From Microbaculum marinisediminis (GTDB lineage Bacteria; Pseudomonadota; Alphaproteobacteria; Rhizobiales; Tepidamorphaceae): a DNA stretch of 64,000 nt. The stretch is taken from assembly GCF_025397915.1 (NCBI RefSeq), contig NZ_JALIDZ010000002.1:310001-374000 (forward strand), read 5' to 3'. This document shows positions 53,801 to 60,822 of this stretch, piece by piece (positions within the stretch are counted from its first letter, which is position 1; the number at the start of each line of letters is the position of its first letter). The notes beneath the pieces are model-generated. The model did not search any database and was not told the DNA's origin. It saw nothing but the letters and a program-made list of their open reading frames with translations. Both the position numbers and the translations under genes were made by a program.

Positions 53801-54858
53801 TTCAGCTCCTTGATGCAGGCGATCACGGAGGCGTCGTTCGGCGCGCCGCCGAAGGCGGGAATGGCGCCGGGCAGCTGGCTCACCAGGTCGGCGGTGGCGC
53901 GGTCCTCGCCGGCCACCCGCCAGGCATAGGGCATGCCGTCCTTCATCGTCGTTTTGGCGCGGCTCTCGACCTTCGGCCGGATCTCGCAGTGGCCGCAGCG
54001 CAGGTCGGTGCCGAACCAGGCGACCACCAGCACGATCGAGCCGCAGTTTTCCGCGACGCTGCCGAGCAGGTCGAGCGAGGCGACGAGATCGGATGGCGCT
54101 TCCAGCGTGTGCCGGTTGTCCGCCGTGTAGCTGGCCTGCCCGCTCAGCCGGTTGACGGTGCCGGGATCGTAGCCGAACTCGGTGGTGCCGGGGATCAGCG
54201 CCACGGCGGGGACGAGCGGCTCGAGGTCGCCGACGCAGCGGTAGACCTCGGCGGTGATCACCGGCATCCGGTTGCCGTAGGTCTCCAGCGCCATGTTCTC
54301 GAACACCACATAGGCGACGCCCCGGTAGCCGGGCGTCGCGTCGGTCCCCTCCTTGGCCTCGATCAGGCTGTCGCGGCCCTGGTTCGACCGGCCCCGGTGC
54401 TTGCGGATGACGACGTCGTCGGAATCCTGGTCGAGCTCGCGCCCGTCCGCCCAGATGCGACCGATGCGGTCGACCGGCCCCTCGCACAGGGCGACGGCGA
54501 AATTGGCGTAATAGGTGTAGGTCGTCGTGCTGCCGCCGCCACCGCCCAGGCCCTTGCCGCCGCCGCTGTCGTCGGTGACGGCGTCCTCGCGGAACCGGGT
54601 CGCCCAGATCATCTGGCCCGACAGCCGGGTGCGGCCGACGAGCCGCGTCATCGCCGCGCCTTCCGTGGAGCCGGTGATATCGACGGCGGTCAGGCGCGGG
54701 CCGACCCGGCCGGGCCGGGCTGCCGTCGACGCCAGCAGCGTCTGATCGACGGCGGCGCCGGCGAGCCCGCCGAGCGCGCGGCCGATCACGGCGCCGGCCG
54801 GGCCGCCGATGGCGCCGCCGATCACCGAGCCGGCGACGGAAAGCAGAAGCGTTGCCAT
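50848..54858 (-). CDS. GTA baseplate multidomain protein (gp15, megatron)
   Basis: A 1336-residue protein matching the large RcGTA tail-tip protein. It starts with a glycine-zipper segment (VIGGAIGGPAGAVIGRALGG) and is followed by an N-terminal beta region. A GTA TIM-barrel domain spans about residues 430-730 (ADWSEYHSHRPDDGSGDVRF, WFTEFGCPAVDKG), then a phage-tail_3-type domain (about 790-930) and a long C-terminal beta-sandwich region. It forms the tail tip that contacts the cell and may digest or cross the envelope. It starts 3 bp after the gp14 stop. Confidence 0.93.
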   Translation of the reverse strand: MATLLLSVAGSVIGGAIGGPAGAVIGRALGGLAGAAVDQTLLASTAARPGRVGPRLTAVDITGSTEGAAMTRLVGRTRLSGQMIWATRFREDAVTDDSGGGKGLGGGGGSTTTYTYYANFAVALCEGPVDRIGRIWADGRELDQDSDDVVIRKHRGRSNQGRDSLIEAKEGTDATPGYRGVAYVVFENMALETYGNRMPVITAEVYRCVGDLEPLVPAVALIPGTTEFGYDPGTVNRLSGQASYTADNRHTLEAPSDLVASLDLLGSVAENCGSIVLVVAWFGTDLRCGHCEIRPKVESRAKTTMKDGMPYAWRVAGEDRATADLVSQLPGAIPAFGGAPNDASVIACIKELKARGYHVTLYPFVMMDIEAGNALPDPYSDNAGTTGQPAYPWRGRVTCSPAPGHAGSPDRTAAAAAQVAAFVGTAQASDFAASAGTVVDYTGPAEWSYRRFVLHMATLADLAARAGAPVDAFTIGSEMVGLTTVRSSASAYPFVDALVDLLGEARAILGGGTKLGYAADWSEYHSHRPDDGSGDVRFHLDPLWSDAALDFVGIDNYMPLSDWRDGTDHLDYANTGPTAIHDRAYLTANIAGGEYYDWYYASQADRDAQIRTPIADGAYGKPWVFRNKDIRGWWENAHHDRPGGSESGAPTGWTPEGKPIWFTEFGCPAVDKGPNQPNVFYDPKSSESVLPHYSSGARDDAAQRAYLQAMLDYWTDPANNPSSGVYSGRMVNRERMAVWAWDARMGPSFPQDEATWADAPNWEYGHWISGRLGAAPAREAVTHLLARYDIPLSLRDVRDMAGVVDAVVVDRLMSIRAVLDAIQPAYLFQAFESQGQLRFASRLGAPVIRDVGLDDLVDIGAPDGGAGEVGTDRYARTRGQETELPDAVKIAYGDPVNDDLAAGVEARRSDGGSMRVEQVSLPVVMGEARARALAETLLFDAWVGRERLEFALPPAHLDLDPGDVIRFEPGGDANGQETWRLAEIDDGAYRRLRAIRVEANLFDAAAMPRRARPVVSVPALGAPLAVFLDGALLQDADDPHAGYVAAFVAPWPGSVAVYKSPAETGFVLDTMLPTPATVGTTAFDFYSGPLWRWDRVNDLYVDLEAGTLASAEAINVLAGVNALAVETADGEWEIVQFQTAELIDVNRYKLSLLLRGQRGSEHAMRDPVAAGARVLILDAALRQPDLSDADMGLPYTWRVGPASRDVSDASFGVHTITMAGKGRRPLAPVHLAGRRDHATGDWTLAWVRRTRVGGDSWNQTEVPLAEEDEAYELEILDAPGGAVLRTVALTEPRYLYTAAAQTADFGAPQWTVPIRVRQMSASFGAGVAAEALTWDH

Positions 54859-54861
54859 GGT

Positions 54862-55404
54862 CTAGTGCTCGAGTCCGGGAAAGGAAAAGGCGCCGACGAT
54901 GCGCCGGCGCCACCAGGGCGACAGGGTGACTTCGCAGACCGGCGCGCCCTCCTGGGCGTGGACGAAGCGGTCTCCCGCCGCATCAGCGCCGCCGGCCGCC
55001 CCGGCCACCCCACCGGCCACCGCCGAAACGATGCCGGCATGCTTGGCGACCCTGCCGCCGCGGATGCGGAAGACGACCACGTCGCCGGGGGCGATGGCCC
55101 GCGGCGCGATCTCGACCAGGTGCCGCCGCGCCGTGGCGATCAGCGCCTCCTTGCCGGTGACGCTGCCCCAGTCGCGGCTGTAGGCGGGCACGGCTTCGGG
55201 CTCCGGCCCGTACAGGGCGCGCCAGACGCCGCGCACGAGGCCGAAGCAGTCGCAGCCCGCGCCCCGGCGGCTCGCCTGGTGATGATAGGGCGTGCCGATC
55301 CAGGCCCGCACCTCGGCGACGATCGCCGCCCGGCTGACCGTCTGGTCGACCGATCCTGCGATCCGCCGGCCACGCCGGGCCTCACCTGAAGAAGCTGCCG
55401 CCAT
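54862..55404 (-). CDS. GTA tail peptidase, NlpC/P60 family (gp14)
   Basis: A 180-residue NlpC/P60 peptidase. The catalytic Cys lies in GAGCDCFGLVRGVW, the His in AKHAGIVSAV, and the C-terminal FVHAQEGAPVCEVTLSPWW completes the fold. It should cut peptidoglycan during DNA injection. The ATG at 55404 has CCGGAGAG upstream and overlaps the end of gp13 by 23 bp. A GTG/ATG further upstream would extend it by 9 residues. Confidence 0.9.
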   Translation of the reverse strand: MAAASSGEARRGRRIAGSVDQTVSRAAIVAEVRAWIGTPYHHQASRRGAGCDCFGLVRGVWRALYGPEPEAVPAYSRDWGSVTGKEALIATARRHLVEIAPRAIAPGDVVVFRIRGGRVAKHAGIVSAVAGGVAGAAGGADAAGDRFVHAQEGAPVCEVTLSPWWRRRIVGAFSFPGLEH

Positions 55405-56275
55405 CGTTCTCTCCGGTCTGGCCGACGACATAGGAAAAGGCTCGGTCGTTGCCGGGCATGTGCGGAAACCCGCGGAAGTTCAGCACGTTGTCGAACTTCG
55501 CCTTGCAGGTCCGGATCGTCTTGTCGCAGCCGGCGGTGACGGTGAAGGCGTCGCCGGCCGCAATCGGCAGCGGCGCGCGCTGCCACAGCGTCAGCGCCGC
55601 CCCGTCCGCCGTCCTGCGATGGGCGCGGATTTCGGCCGCGGCGCCGGCGTTGGCGCCCGACGTCCAGGTCAGGCGGCCGTATCGGAACCAGCCGTCGTCG
55701 TAGGCGTCCAGGCCGCCCGTCGAGACGACCCGGTTGTCGCGCACCGCCGTCACCGCCGCGCTGCCCCTGTAGGCGGCGGAGTCGAGATCGACGCTGCAGC
55801 GATGGTCACCGACCACCGCGTCGCAGGTGCGCTGATAGGTGCGCCCGACGGTCTGGTCGAGCGCATGGGCAAGGCCGCGCAGCTCGGCGGTGAAGGCGAG
55901 TTCGCCGCGCGTCACCTCGCCGATGGCGCCGGAGCGCATCAGCAGCCGCTGGCCGGGTTTGGCCCAGTTCACCCGCCAGACCGCGATCGCCGCCCCGTCG
56001 TAGCGGCCGGCGCGGATATCGGCCTCGGTGATCGCCGCCGACGACAGCGCGCCCTCGACGTCCAGATTGTCGACGGACAGGCCGAGGCTGGAGGAGATCT
56101 CGCTCGCCGCGACCCCGCTCGCCGCCTCGTAGGTCGTGCCGCCGAAGGAAATCGGCCGGTCGTGATCGGTGAAGCCGAGGACGACGCCATCGGTGCGGCT
56201 GACCTTCCAGCACCAGCAAAGCGTCGTCACCGGCCCGGCGAGATGGGCGGCCAGCGCGGAGGAAACGGTTTTCAT
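55382..56275 (-). CDS. GTA tail hub protein, DUF2163 family (gp13)
   Basis: A 297-residue protein of the DUF2163/phage BR0599 family (MKTVSSALAAHLAGPVTTLC at the start). Four cysteines in the C-terminal half (CDAVVGDHRC and GCDKTIRTCK) are placed like those that hold an iron-sulphur cluster in the RcGTA hub. It links the tail tube to the tip. It overlaps gp14 by 23 bp and is separated from gp12 by 167 bp containing two palindromes. Confidence 0.9.
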   Translation of the reverse strand: MKTVSSALAAHLAGPVTTLCWCWKVSRTDGVVLGFTDHDRPISFGGTTYEAASGVAASEISSSLGLSVDNLDVEGALSSAAITEADIRAGRYDGAAIAVWRVNWAKPGQRLLMRSGAIGEVTRGELAFTAELRGLAHALDQTVGRTYQRTCDAVVGDHRCSVDLDSAAYRGSAAVTAVRDNRVVSTGGLDAYDDGWFRYGRLTWTSGANAGAAAEIRAHRRTADGAALTLWQRAPLPIAAGDAFTVTAGCDKTIRTCKAKFDNVLNFRGFPHMPGNDRAFSYVVGQTGENDGGSFFR

Positions 56276-56326
56276 CGCAGTACCCTTCGCTGTGCGCCGG
56301 GGCCTGGCGGCTGACGCCGCATGGGC

Positions 56327-56414
56327 CCCGGATCACGTCCGGGACACGCTGCTGCGGCATTCGGCACGGTGGCGGACACACAAGAGACCTCGTGCCCCGG
56401 ACCTGATCCAGGGC
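56327..56414. repeat. REPIN-like palindrome doublet between gp12 and gp13
   Basis: Two family members face each other 67 bp apart: GGGCCCCGGATCACGTCCGG (core CCCGGA-TCACG-TCCGGG 56327-56343, then ACACGCTGCTG) and, inverted, CGTGCCCCGGACCTGATCCA (core 56394-56414). They lie in the 167-bp spacer between gp13 and gp12. Confidence 0.8.
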
Positions 56415-56442
56415 CCAGAACAGCGGTCGCCGTCGCCTAGAT

Positions 56443-57075
56443 CTAGATGCGGATCTCCACCACCGGGATCTGCGGGATGGCGCCGTGACGGACGCTTGCG
56501 AGGTCGACGCCGATGACATCGGTGTCGAAGCGGACGGGCACGTCGAACTCGAACCCGGCGGTGACCGCGGCGTCCACCTCCGGCGGACTGACGAAGGCGA
56601 CGCGGCCGGTGGTGACGTCGACGGCGAAATCCGTCACCGGAGCCAGCTCGATGCCGGCGACGGCGACGCGGACCGTGCCGGCGACCGGCTTGGCGATCGT
56701 GCGCGTCCAGGGCAGGTGCGCGGCGCCGTAGACCTTGACGAGCTGGAACACCGTCTCGACGCCGTCGCCGGTGCCGATGGGCTGGTCGGCGGGCGCGGGC
56801 ACGGCCAGCGGCGCGCAGGACTTGTAGTCGGCCCAGTCCTTCCAGCGGAACCCGTGGGCGCGGCCGCGGCGCTCCTCGAAGAAGGTGATGACGGCGTGCA
56901 GCGCGTCGGCGTCCTTGATGCCGGTGCCGGCGTCGTAGCGCCGGCGCGACTCGGCCCATTGCTGGTTGCGCGCCTCGTGGCCGGAGGCGAGCGCGACGAC
57001 CTGCGTACGCCGCTCCGGGCCGCCGGTCGAGCCGCGCGAGACATCGGCGGGAAATCGGATCTCGTGAAAGCTCAT
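56443..57075 (-). CDS. GTA distal tail protein, DUF2460/TIGR02217 family (gp12)
   Basis: A 210-residue protein beginning MSFHEIRFPADVSRGSTGG, the signature start of the TIGR02217/DUF2460 family. It goes on with RRRYDAGTGIKDADALHAVI and ends in a beta domain (PIQIPVVEIRI-like terminus). It caps the distal end of the tail tube. The gene upstream in the cluster should be gp11, but a PRC-barrel gene with its own signals is inserted between them. Confidence 0.9.
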   Translation of the reverse strand: MSFHEIRFPADVSRGSTGGPERRTQVVALASGHEARNQQWAESRRRYDAGTGIKDADALHAVITFFEERRGRAHGFRWKDWADYKSCAPLAVPAPADQPIGTGDGVETVFQLVKVYGAAHLPWTRTIAKPVAGTVRVAVAGIELAPVTDFAVDVTTGRVAFVSPPEVDAAVTAGFEFDVPVRFDTDVIGVDLASVRHGAIPQIPVVEIRI

Positions 57076-57189
57076 GGGCACATCCTGCGCGGACCGGACG
57101 GGCTTCGGCCCGTTAAAAAGGGGACCATCACACGGGGGCCATCCCACGGGACCCCACCGTTTGGCGGCCCGCTAACGGGAGACAGAAAA

Positions 57190-57221
57190 AAGCCGGCCTC
57201 CGAAAGGAAGGAGGCCGGCTT
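57190..57221 (-). terminator. intrinsic terminator of the PRC-barrel gene
   Basis: Arms AAGCCGGCCTCC (57190-57201) and GGAGGCCGGCTT (57210-57221) pair perfectly over 12 bp around GAAAGGAA. On the minus strand the stem is followed by a T run (complement of 57185-57190). It is 137 bp beyond the PRC-barrel stop and would also stop readthrough of the GTA operon into gp12. Confidence 0.85.
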
Positions 57222-57358
57222 CGGAAGTTGCGGGCGGCGACACCGGAACGGGGTTCCGGGCGCCGCCCGGCACACGGCGTGGCGCGATCGGGGGGCATGA
57301 ACGGAGTCGACCCGAATTGGGCCGGGGATCGCACCGCGCCGCAGGCGGGGACCAGGGA

Positions 57359-58090
57359 CTATTCGGCGGCGGACGGCTTGTCGACCGGGGTGCCGGGCTC
57401 GGCGTTCAGCCGGTCGGTCCGGGTCTCAGAGTCGCCGTTGCCGATCGCGCGCAGCCGCGCCTGCAGGTCGCCCCTGTCGCGGAAGGCCGGCGCGTTCTCG
57501 AGCTGTTCGCGGCTCAGCATCACCACGGCGACCTCCTGCTCGGGCTGGAAGTCGAACTCGCGCCAGTTCACGGCGACGTCCTTGGCGCCGATCCCCAGGA
57601 AGCCACCCACCGAGACGATGCCGGCGACGACGCGGTTGCGCCTGTCGATGACGAGCGCGTCGAGCGTGCCGATCGACTCGTCCTCGGGGTTGCGGACGTC
57701 CATGCCGATGAACGTGTCGGAGGCGACCTGCCCGGTCTTCTGGGCGGTCAGGATCGGCCCGGCCGGCAATCCGTCGGCGCCGACGGGGGCGCCTGCGGGA
57801 GCCCGCGCGGCGGCGGTCGGATCATCCTGACCCGGCGGCGCCGTCATCTCGTCGGTCAGCGTGTTCTTCAGCGTCGGCGCGTCGCTGTCCATCGACATGC
57901 CGCCCTCGGCGCCGCTCTCGATGCCGCCGTTTCCGGGGGCCTGCATCGTATCGCCGTTCTGTTCGACGGCGGCGGGCGGTTCGGTGGTCTGGCTCGTATC
58001 GGACTGCGTGCCCGACTGGGCGAAAGCAGGCGCGGCGAGCGCGAGGGCGAGTGCCGAGCCGGCGAGGAAACGGATGGGTCGTGCGGTCAT
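57359..58090 (-). CDS. PRC-barrel domain protein, exported (cargo gene inside the GTA cluster)
   Basis: A 243-residue protein not belonging to the RcGTA set. It has a signal peptide (RFLAGSALALALAAPAFAQ), an acidic disordered stretch of about 75 residues, and a PRC-barrel domain (about residues 125-195: GMDVRNPEDESIGTLDALVI, DRRNRVVAGIVSVGGFLGIG) typical of stress-induced envelope proteins. The ATG at 58090 has AGGAG 6 bp upstream, whereas ATG 58096 abuts the AGGAG. A perfect EcfG-type promoter precedes it and a strong terminator follows, so it is an independent unit sitting between gp11 and gp12. Confidence 0.88.
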   Translation of the reverse strand: MTARPIRFLAGSALALALAAPAFAQSGTQSDTSQTTEPPAAVEQNGDTMQAPGNGGIESGAEGGMSMDSDAPTLKNTLTDEMTAPPGQDDPTAAARAPAGAPVGADGLPAGPILTAQKTGQVASDTFIGMDVRNPEDESIGTLDALVIDRRNRVVAGIVSVGGFLGIGAKDVAVNWREFDFQPEQEVAVVMLSREQLENAPAFRDRGDLQARLRAIGNGDSETRTDRLNAEPGTPVDKPSAAE

Positions 58091-58171
58091 GGTCATCTCC
58101 TGTGTTCGTGCCGGCGGCGCGAGGCCGCCGGACATGAATCGGATCGCGTTCTGTCTCGAACGTGGCCCATC

Positions 58172-58196
58172 AACGCGGCACCGGATGCGATGTTCC
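58172..58196 (-). promoter_or_regulatory. EcfG-type general stress response promoter
   Basis: On the minus strand GGAAC (complement of 58192-58196) is followed after 16 bp by CGTT (complement of 58172-58175), the consensus of alphaproteobacterial EcfG promoters. The expected start lies about 75 bases before the PRC-barrel ATG. Just upstream (58201-58230) is an inverted repeat TTTCAAT-N16-ATTGAAA in AT-rich sequence. Confidence 0.7.
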
Positions 58197-58293
58197 GAAA
58201 TTTCAATCACAGAATGTTACGACATTGAAAACAATAGCCTTTTTGCCATTCGAGCGCCCCATACCCGCCGCATTGGCGCCGCATTGAGGCCTC

Positions 58294-58872
58294 TCAGCGG
58301 TTGCGGACGCCGCGCTGGACGGTGCGCGACAGATCGGCGGCGATCTGGCCGCGGGCGCGTCGGAAGCCCTCCACGTCCGGCGTCTGGATATTGAAGGTGA
58401 CGTGGACCGCCCCGCCGCCCTGCGCCGCCACGCCAAGGCGGCCGTCGGGGCCGCGCCGCAGGGGCAGGATCGCCTCCGGCCCGGCCTCGCCGACGAGGCC
58501 CAGGCCACCGCGTCCAGATCCGCCGCCGAGGGCGAACAGGCTCGGCTGCGAGACGACGCCGCCGGCGGCGAACGGCGTGAGCACGCCGCCGTTGGCGAAC
58601 CCCAGCGCGCCCTGCACCGCCGCGCCGAGGGCGGCCGCAAGGCCCTGCTCCAGCGGCCGCAGCGCCGCGCTCAACACCAGCCGCGACAGCCGCAGGGCGA
58701 GATCGCGCAGCACGTCGCCGAGCGACCGGCCCTTCAGCGCCGCGCTTTCGAACGCGCCCGTCAGCGCCGCGCCGAAGCCGCGGGCAAGGCGCGTCGCCTC
58801 CTCCATGTCGGCGCGAAAGGCCGAGATATCGGCATCCACATGGACGGTCAGTGTGTCGTCGGTCTCGGGCAT
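58294..58872 (-). CDS. GTA tape measure protein (gp11), short
   Basis: A 192-residue tape measure protein. An N-terminal helical segment (ADISAFRADMEEATRLARGF) is followed by hydrophobic helices (LRDLALRLSRLVLSAALRPL, LAAALGAAVQGALGFANGGV) and by LGLVGEAGPEAILPLRRGPD, a motif common at the C-terminal side of tape measure proteins. It is much shorter than phage equivalents (over 600 residues), in keeping with a short GTA tail. The end of the gene is directly followed by the PRC-barrel promoter region. Confidence 0.85.
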   Translation of the reverse strand: MPETDDTLTVHVDADISAFRADMEEATRLARGFGAALTGAFESAALKGRSLGDVLRDLALRLSRLVLSAALRPLEQGLAAALGAAVQGALGFANGGVLTPFAAGGVVSQPSLFALGGGSGRGGLGLVGEAGPEAILPLRRGPDGRLGVAAQGGGAVHVTFNIQTPDVEGFRRARGQIAADLSRTVQRGVRNR

Positions 58873-58963
58873 GGCGTGTTCCGTTCGTTGTCCGTTGGCG
58901 TGGCTGTTGCGCGGCGCGGCGCTGCGACCCGTGGCACGGTGTCGATCCCCTGACGGGCCTCGT

Positions 58964-58984
58964 GCCCTGGACCTGATCCAGGGC
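58964..58984. repeat. REP-like palindrome between gp10.1 and gp11
   Basis: GCCCTGGA-CCTGA-TCCAGGGC with perfect 8-bp arms, in the CGTGCCCTGGAC orientation (inverted relative to the copy at 63436). It lies in the 139-bp gap between gp11 and gp10.1. Confidence 0.8.
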
Positions 58985-59011
58985 CCAGGGCCATACGACG
59001 GACCCTGGCGG

Positions 59012-59245
59012 TCAGTCCGGGAACCGCGCCATCAGCGCGGCGAGATCGTCGCGGGTCGGCGCGGGCGCCAGACCGTGGGCCAGAGCATGCGACGACGCCA
59101 GCCAGCCGGCGGCGAGCGCCAGTTCGCGCGGCGTCGCCGCCCAGGCCTGGCGCGGGCTCAAGCCCAGTACGGCGACCGCGAAGCCCAGCAGCGCTCCCCA
59201 GGGGAACCGCCGCTCGGGCGGCACGGCAGTCTCGGGTGAACCCAT
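59012..59245 (-). CDS. GTA tail assembly chaperone-like protein (gp10.1, rcc01693/TIGR02216 type)
   Basis: A 77-residue protein with the pattern FPWGALLGFAVAVLGLSPRQ, then TPRELALAAG, typical of the short proteins between gp10 and gp11 in RcGTA-like clusters (TIGR02216 type). The ATG has no clear Shine-Dalgarno. It would be made together with gp10 as a tail chaperone. Confidence 0.78.
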   Translation of the reverse strand: MGSPETAVPPERRFPWGALLGFAVAVLGLSPRQAWAATPRELALAAGWLASSHALAHGLAPAPTRDDLAALMARFPD

Positions 59246-59292
59246 GTCGTGTGAACCGGCGGGCCGGTCGGCGGACGGATCGGGGTCGCCGG

Positions 59293-59652
59293 TCAGCCCG
59301 CCGCCGTAGGGTTTGGCGCGCCGCCGTCCGGATCGGCCGTCGATGCCGCGCCGAAGGTCGCTTCCAGCAGGTCGGCGACGAGGCCGACATAGGCGGCCGC
59401 GCCGCCGTCGATCGGCAGCCGCGCCACCTCGGCGTCGGTGATCTCGTGCCCCGCCCCGCGCAGGCCGGCGCCGATGATCGCGATCGCCTCGCGCGCCGAC
59501 AGCCGGCCGGCCTCGAAACGCGCGGCCAGTGCCATCAGGTCGCCGGCGCCCAGCGCCGCCTCCAGTTCGGCGAGCGCGCCGAGGGTGAGGCACAATGTGC
59601 GGTCGCGCCCGCCGAGACGGGCGGAAATCTCGCCGCGAAGGGGATTGGCCAT
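59293..59652 (-). CDS. GTA tail tube chaperone, gene transfer agent family (gp10)
   Basis: A 119-residue protein starting MANPLRGEISARLGGRDRTL, then CLTLGALAELEAALGAGDLM and REAIAIIGAGLRGAG, which is the GTA gp10 family. It follows the major tail protein gene by 4 bp. Its role is inferred from position and family. Confidence 0.85.
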   Translation of the reverse strand: MANPLRGEISARLGGRDRTLCLTLGALAELEAALGAGDLMALAARFEAGRLSAREAIAIIGAGLRGAGHEITDAEVARLPIDGGAAAYVGLVADLLEATFGAASTADPDGGAPNPTAAG

Positions 59653-59656
59653 GGCC

Positions 59657-60070
59657 CTACACCGCCGCGAAGGTCAGTTCGCCGGCGGATTCCAGCGCCA
59701 TGTCGAAGGTCAGCTCGCCGTCGTGGCGGCCGGAGAACTCCAGCGCGGTGATCTGGAACGGGCCGGCGATGACGCCGAAGTCGGGGATCGTCACCTGGAA
59801 GGCGCGGATCGCCCCGTCGAAGAAGAGCTGGCGCATCAGCGCGTCCGACTGGGCGTCGCGGAACAGGCCGGCGCCGGTGATCGACGCCCGCTTGATGCCG
59901 CCGCCCGCCAGCAGCTCGCGCCACTCGCCGGCCGACTCCATGTCGGTCACGTCGACGCTCTGGGCGTTCAGGCCGAGCGTGCGGGTTCTCAGGCCCGCGA
60001 CGGTGACGAAGGTGCCGACCCCGTCGGAGTCGATCTTCAAGAGCAGGTCCCTGCCTTTCTGGGCGGCCAT
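59657..60070 (-). CDS. GTA major tail protein, TP901-1 type (gp9)
   Basis: A 137-residue tail tube protein. The start MAAQKGRDLLLKIDSDG and the block LRTRTLGLNAQSVDVTDMES, then SGRHDGELTFDMALESAG, match the TP901-1-like major tail proteins of GTAs. The ORF extends upstream to 60121, but the ATG at 60070 gives the family N-terminus. A 90-bp gap separates it from gp8. Confidence 0.9.
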   Translation of the reverse strand: MAAQKGRDLLLKIDSDGVGTFVTVAGLRTRTLGLNAQSVDVTDMESAGEWRELLAGGGIKRASITGAGLFRDAQSDALMRQLFFDGAIRAFQVTIPDFGVIAGPFQITALEFSGRHDGELTFDMALESAGELTFAAV

Positions 60071-60160
60071 CGGCGTCTCCGTGGTGTGATGGGTCGGTTC
60101 TGGTTCCGCGCGGCGTCCCACACGCCCGCATTCCCTATCGGCGGCGCCGGCGCGTCGCGC

Positions 60161-60565
60161 CTAGTCCGCTTCCGTCACCGCGCGCAGGCGCATCAGGCCG
60201 CGCCAGGTGGCGCCGTCGGCCTGGCGGCGGGCCTCGGTGCGCTCGACGGCGAGATTGACCAGGCGGTGGCTGGCCAGCGCCAGCGGCGCGCCGTCGAGCA
60301 CGGCGGTGGCGGCGCCGAGGATCTCCAGCGCCTGGCGCCGGCCGCCCTGGCGCGACCAGACCAGCAGCGTCGCGTAGTGCTCCTGCCGCTCGCCGGAGAC
60401 GTCGCCGTAGTCGAGCGAGGTCAGGTCGGCGAGGCTCACATGCGGAAAGCCCGCGCCCTGCGGCGCGCCGTCATGGATCGCCTGGCCGCCGAGCAGCGCG
60501 GTCAGCGGCGCGTCGGCGCGCAGCGCGGCGACCAGCGCCGATTGCAGCGCCAGCGCCGCGCTCAT
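60161..60565 (-). CDS. GTA tail terminator, DUF3168 family (gp8)
   Basis: A 134-residue DUF3168 protein (ALQSALVAALRADAPLTALL, then FPHVSLADLTSLDYGD and WRGLMRLRAVTEAD at the end). It forms the ring between tail tube and connector. Its ATG overlaps the upstream stop as ATGA. Confidence 0.9.
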   Translation of the reverse strand: MSAALALQSALVAALRADAPLTALLGGQAIHDGAPQGAGFPHVSLADLTSLDYGDVSGERQEHYATLLVWSRQGGRRQALEILGAATAVLDGAPLALASHRLVNLAVERTEARRQADGATWRGLMRLRAVTEAD

Positions 60566-60822
60566 CGGGTGCCACCCCTGTAGGTTCCACCCCTGCGGGT
60601 GCCGCCCAGAGGGGCGCGCGGCTCGGGCCGCGGCGTCACCCGCAGGTCGCCGGCCTCGCCGCGCGGCGCGGCGATGTCGCGATGGTCCTTGAACCGGCCT
60701 TCGAGGCGCGGCGGGCGGGCAATCTCGGGCCCAGCCTCCAGCGCTTTCTCGAGTCCCGCCTCGAGGCGGCGGGCGAGCCTACCGGGCGCATCGGCGCCGG
60801 TCAGGCGGATCCTGAGCTTCAT
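60562..60822 (-). CDS. small basic protein between gp7 and gp8 of the GTA cluster
   Basis: An 86-residue very basic protein (MKLRIRLTGADAPGRLARRL, then LEGRFKDHRDIAAPRGEAGD and a Gly/Thr/Arg-rich end). I do not recognise a domain. It overlaps both neighbours by 4 bp, so it is translated as part of the operon. RcGTA has no matching gene at this place as far as I can recall. The tail end may be disordered. It could be an HK97-gp10-like remnant or a new tail or head connector factor. Confidence 0.6.
   Translation of the reverse strand: MKLRIRLTGADAPGRLARRLEAGLEKALEAGPEIARPPRLEGRFKDHRDIAAPRGEAGDLRVTPRPEPRAPLGGTRRGGTYRGGTR

Noticed and set aside
52510-55389. 959-codon open frame on the plus strand opposite gp15 and gp14
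   Set aside because: Low-complexity Arg/Gly/Ala translation; it is antisense to two well-recognised GTA genes.
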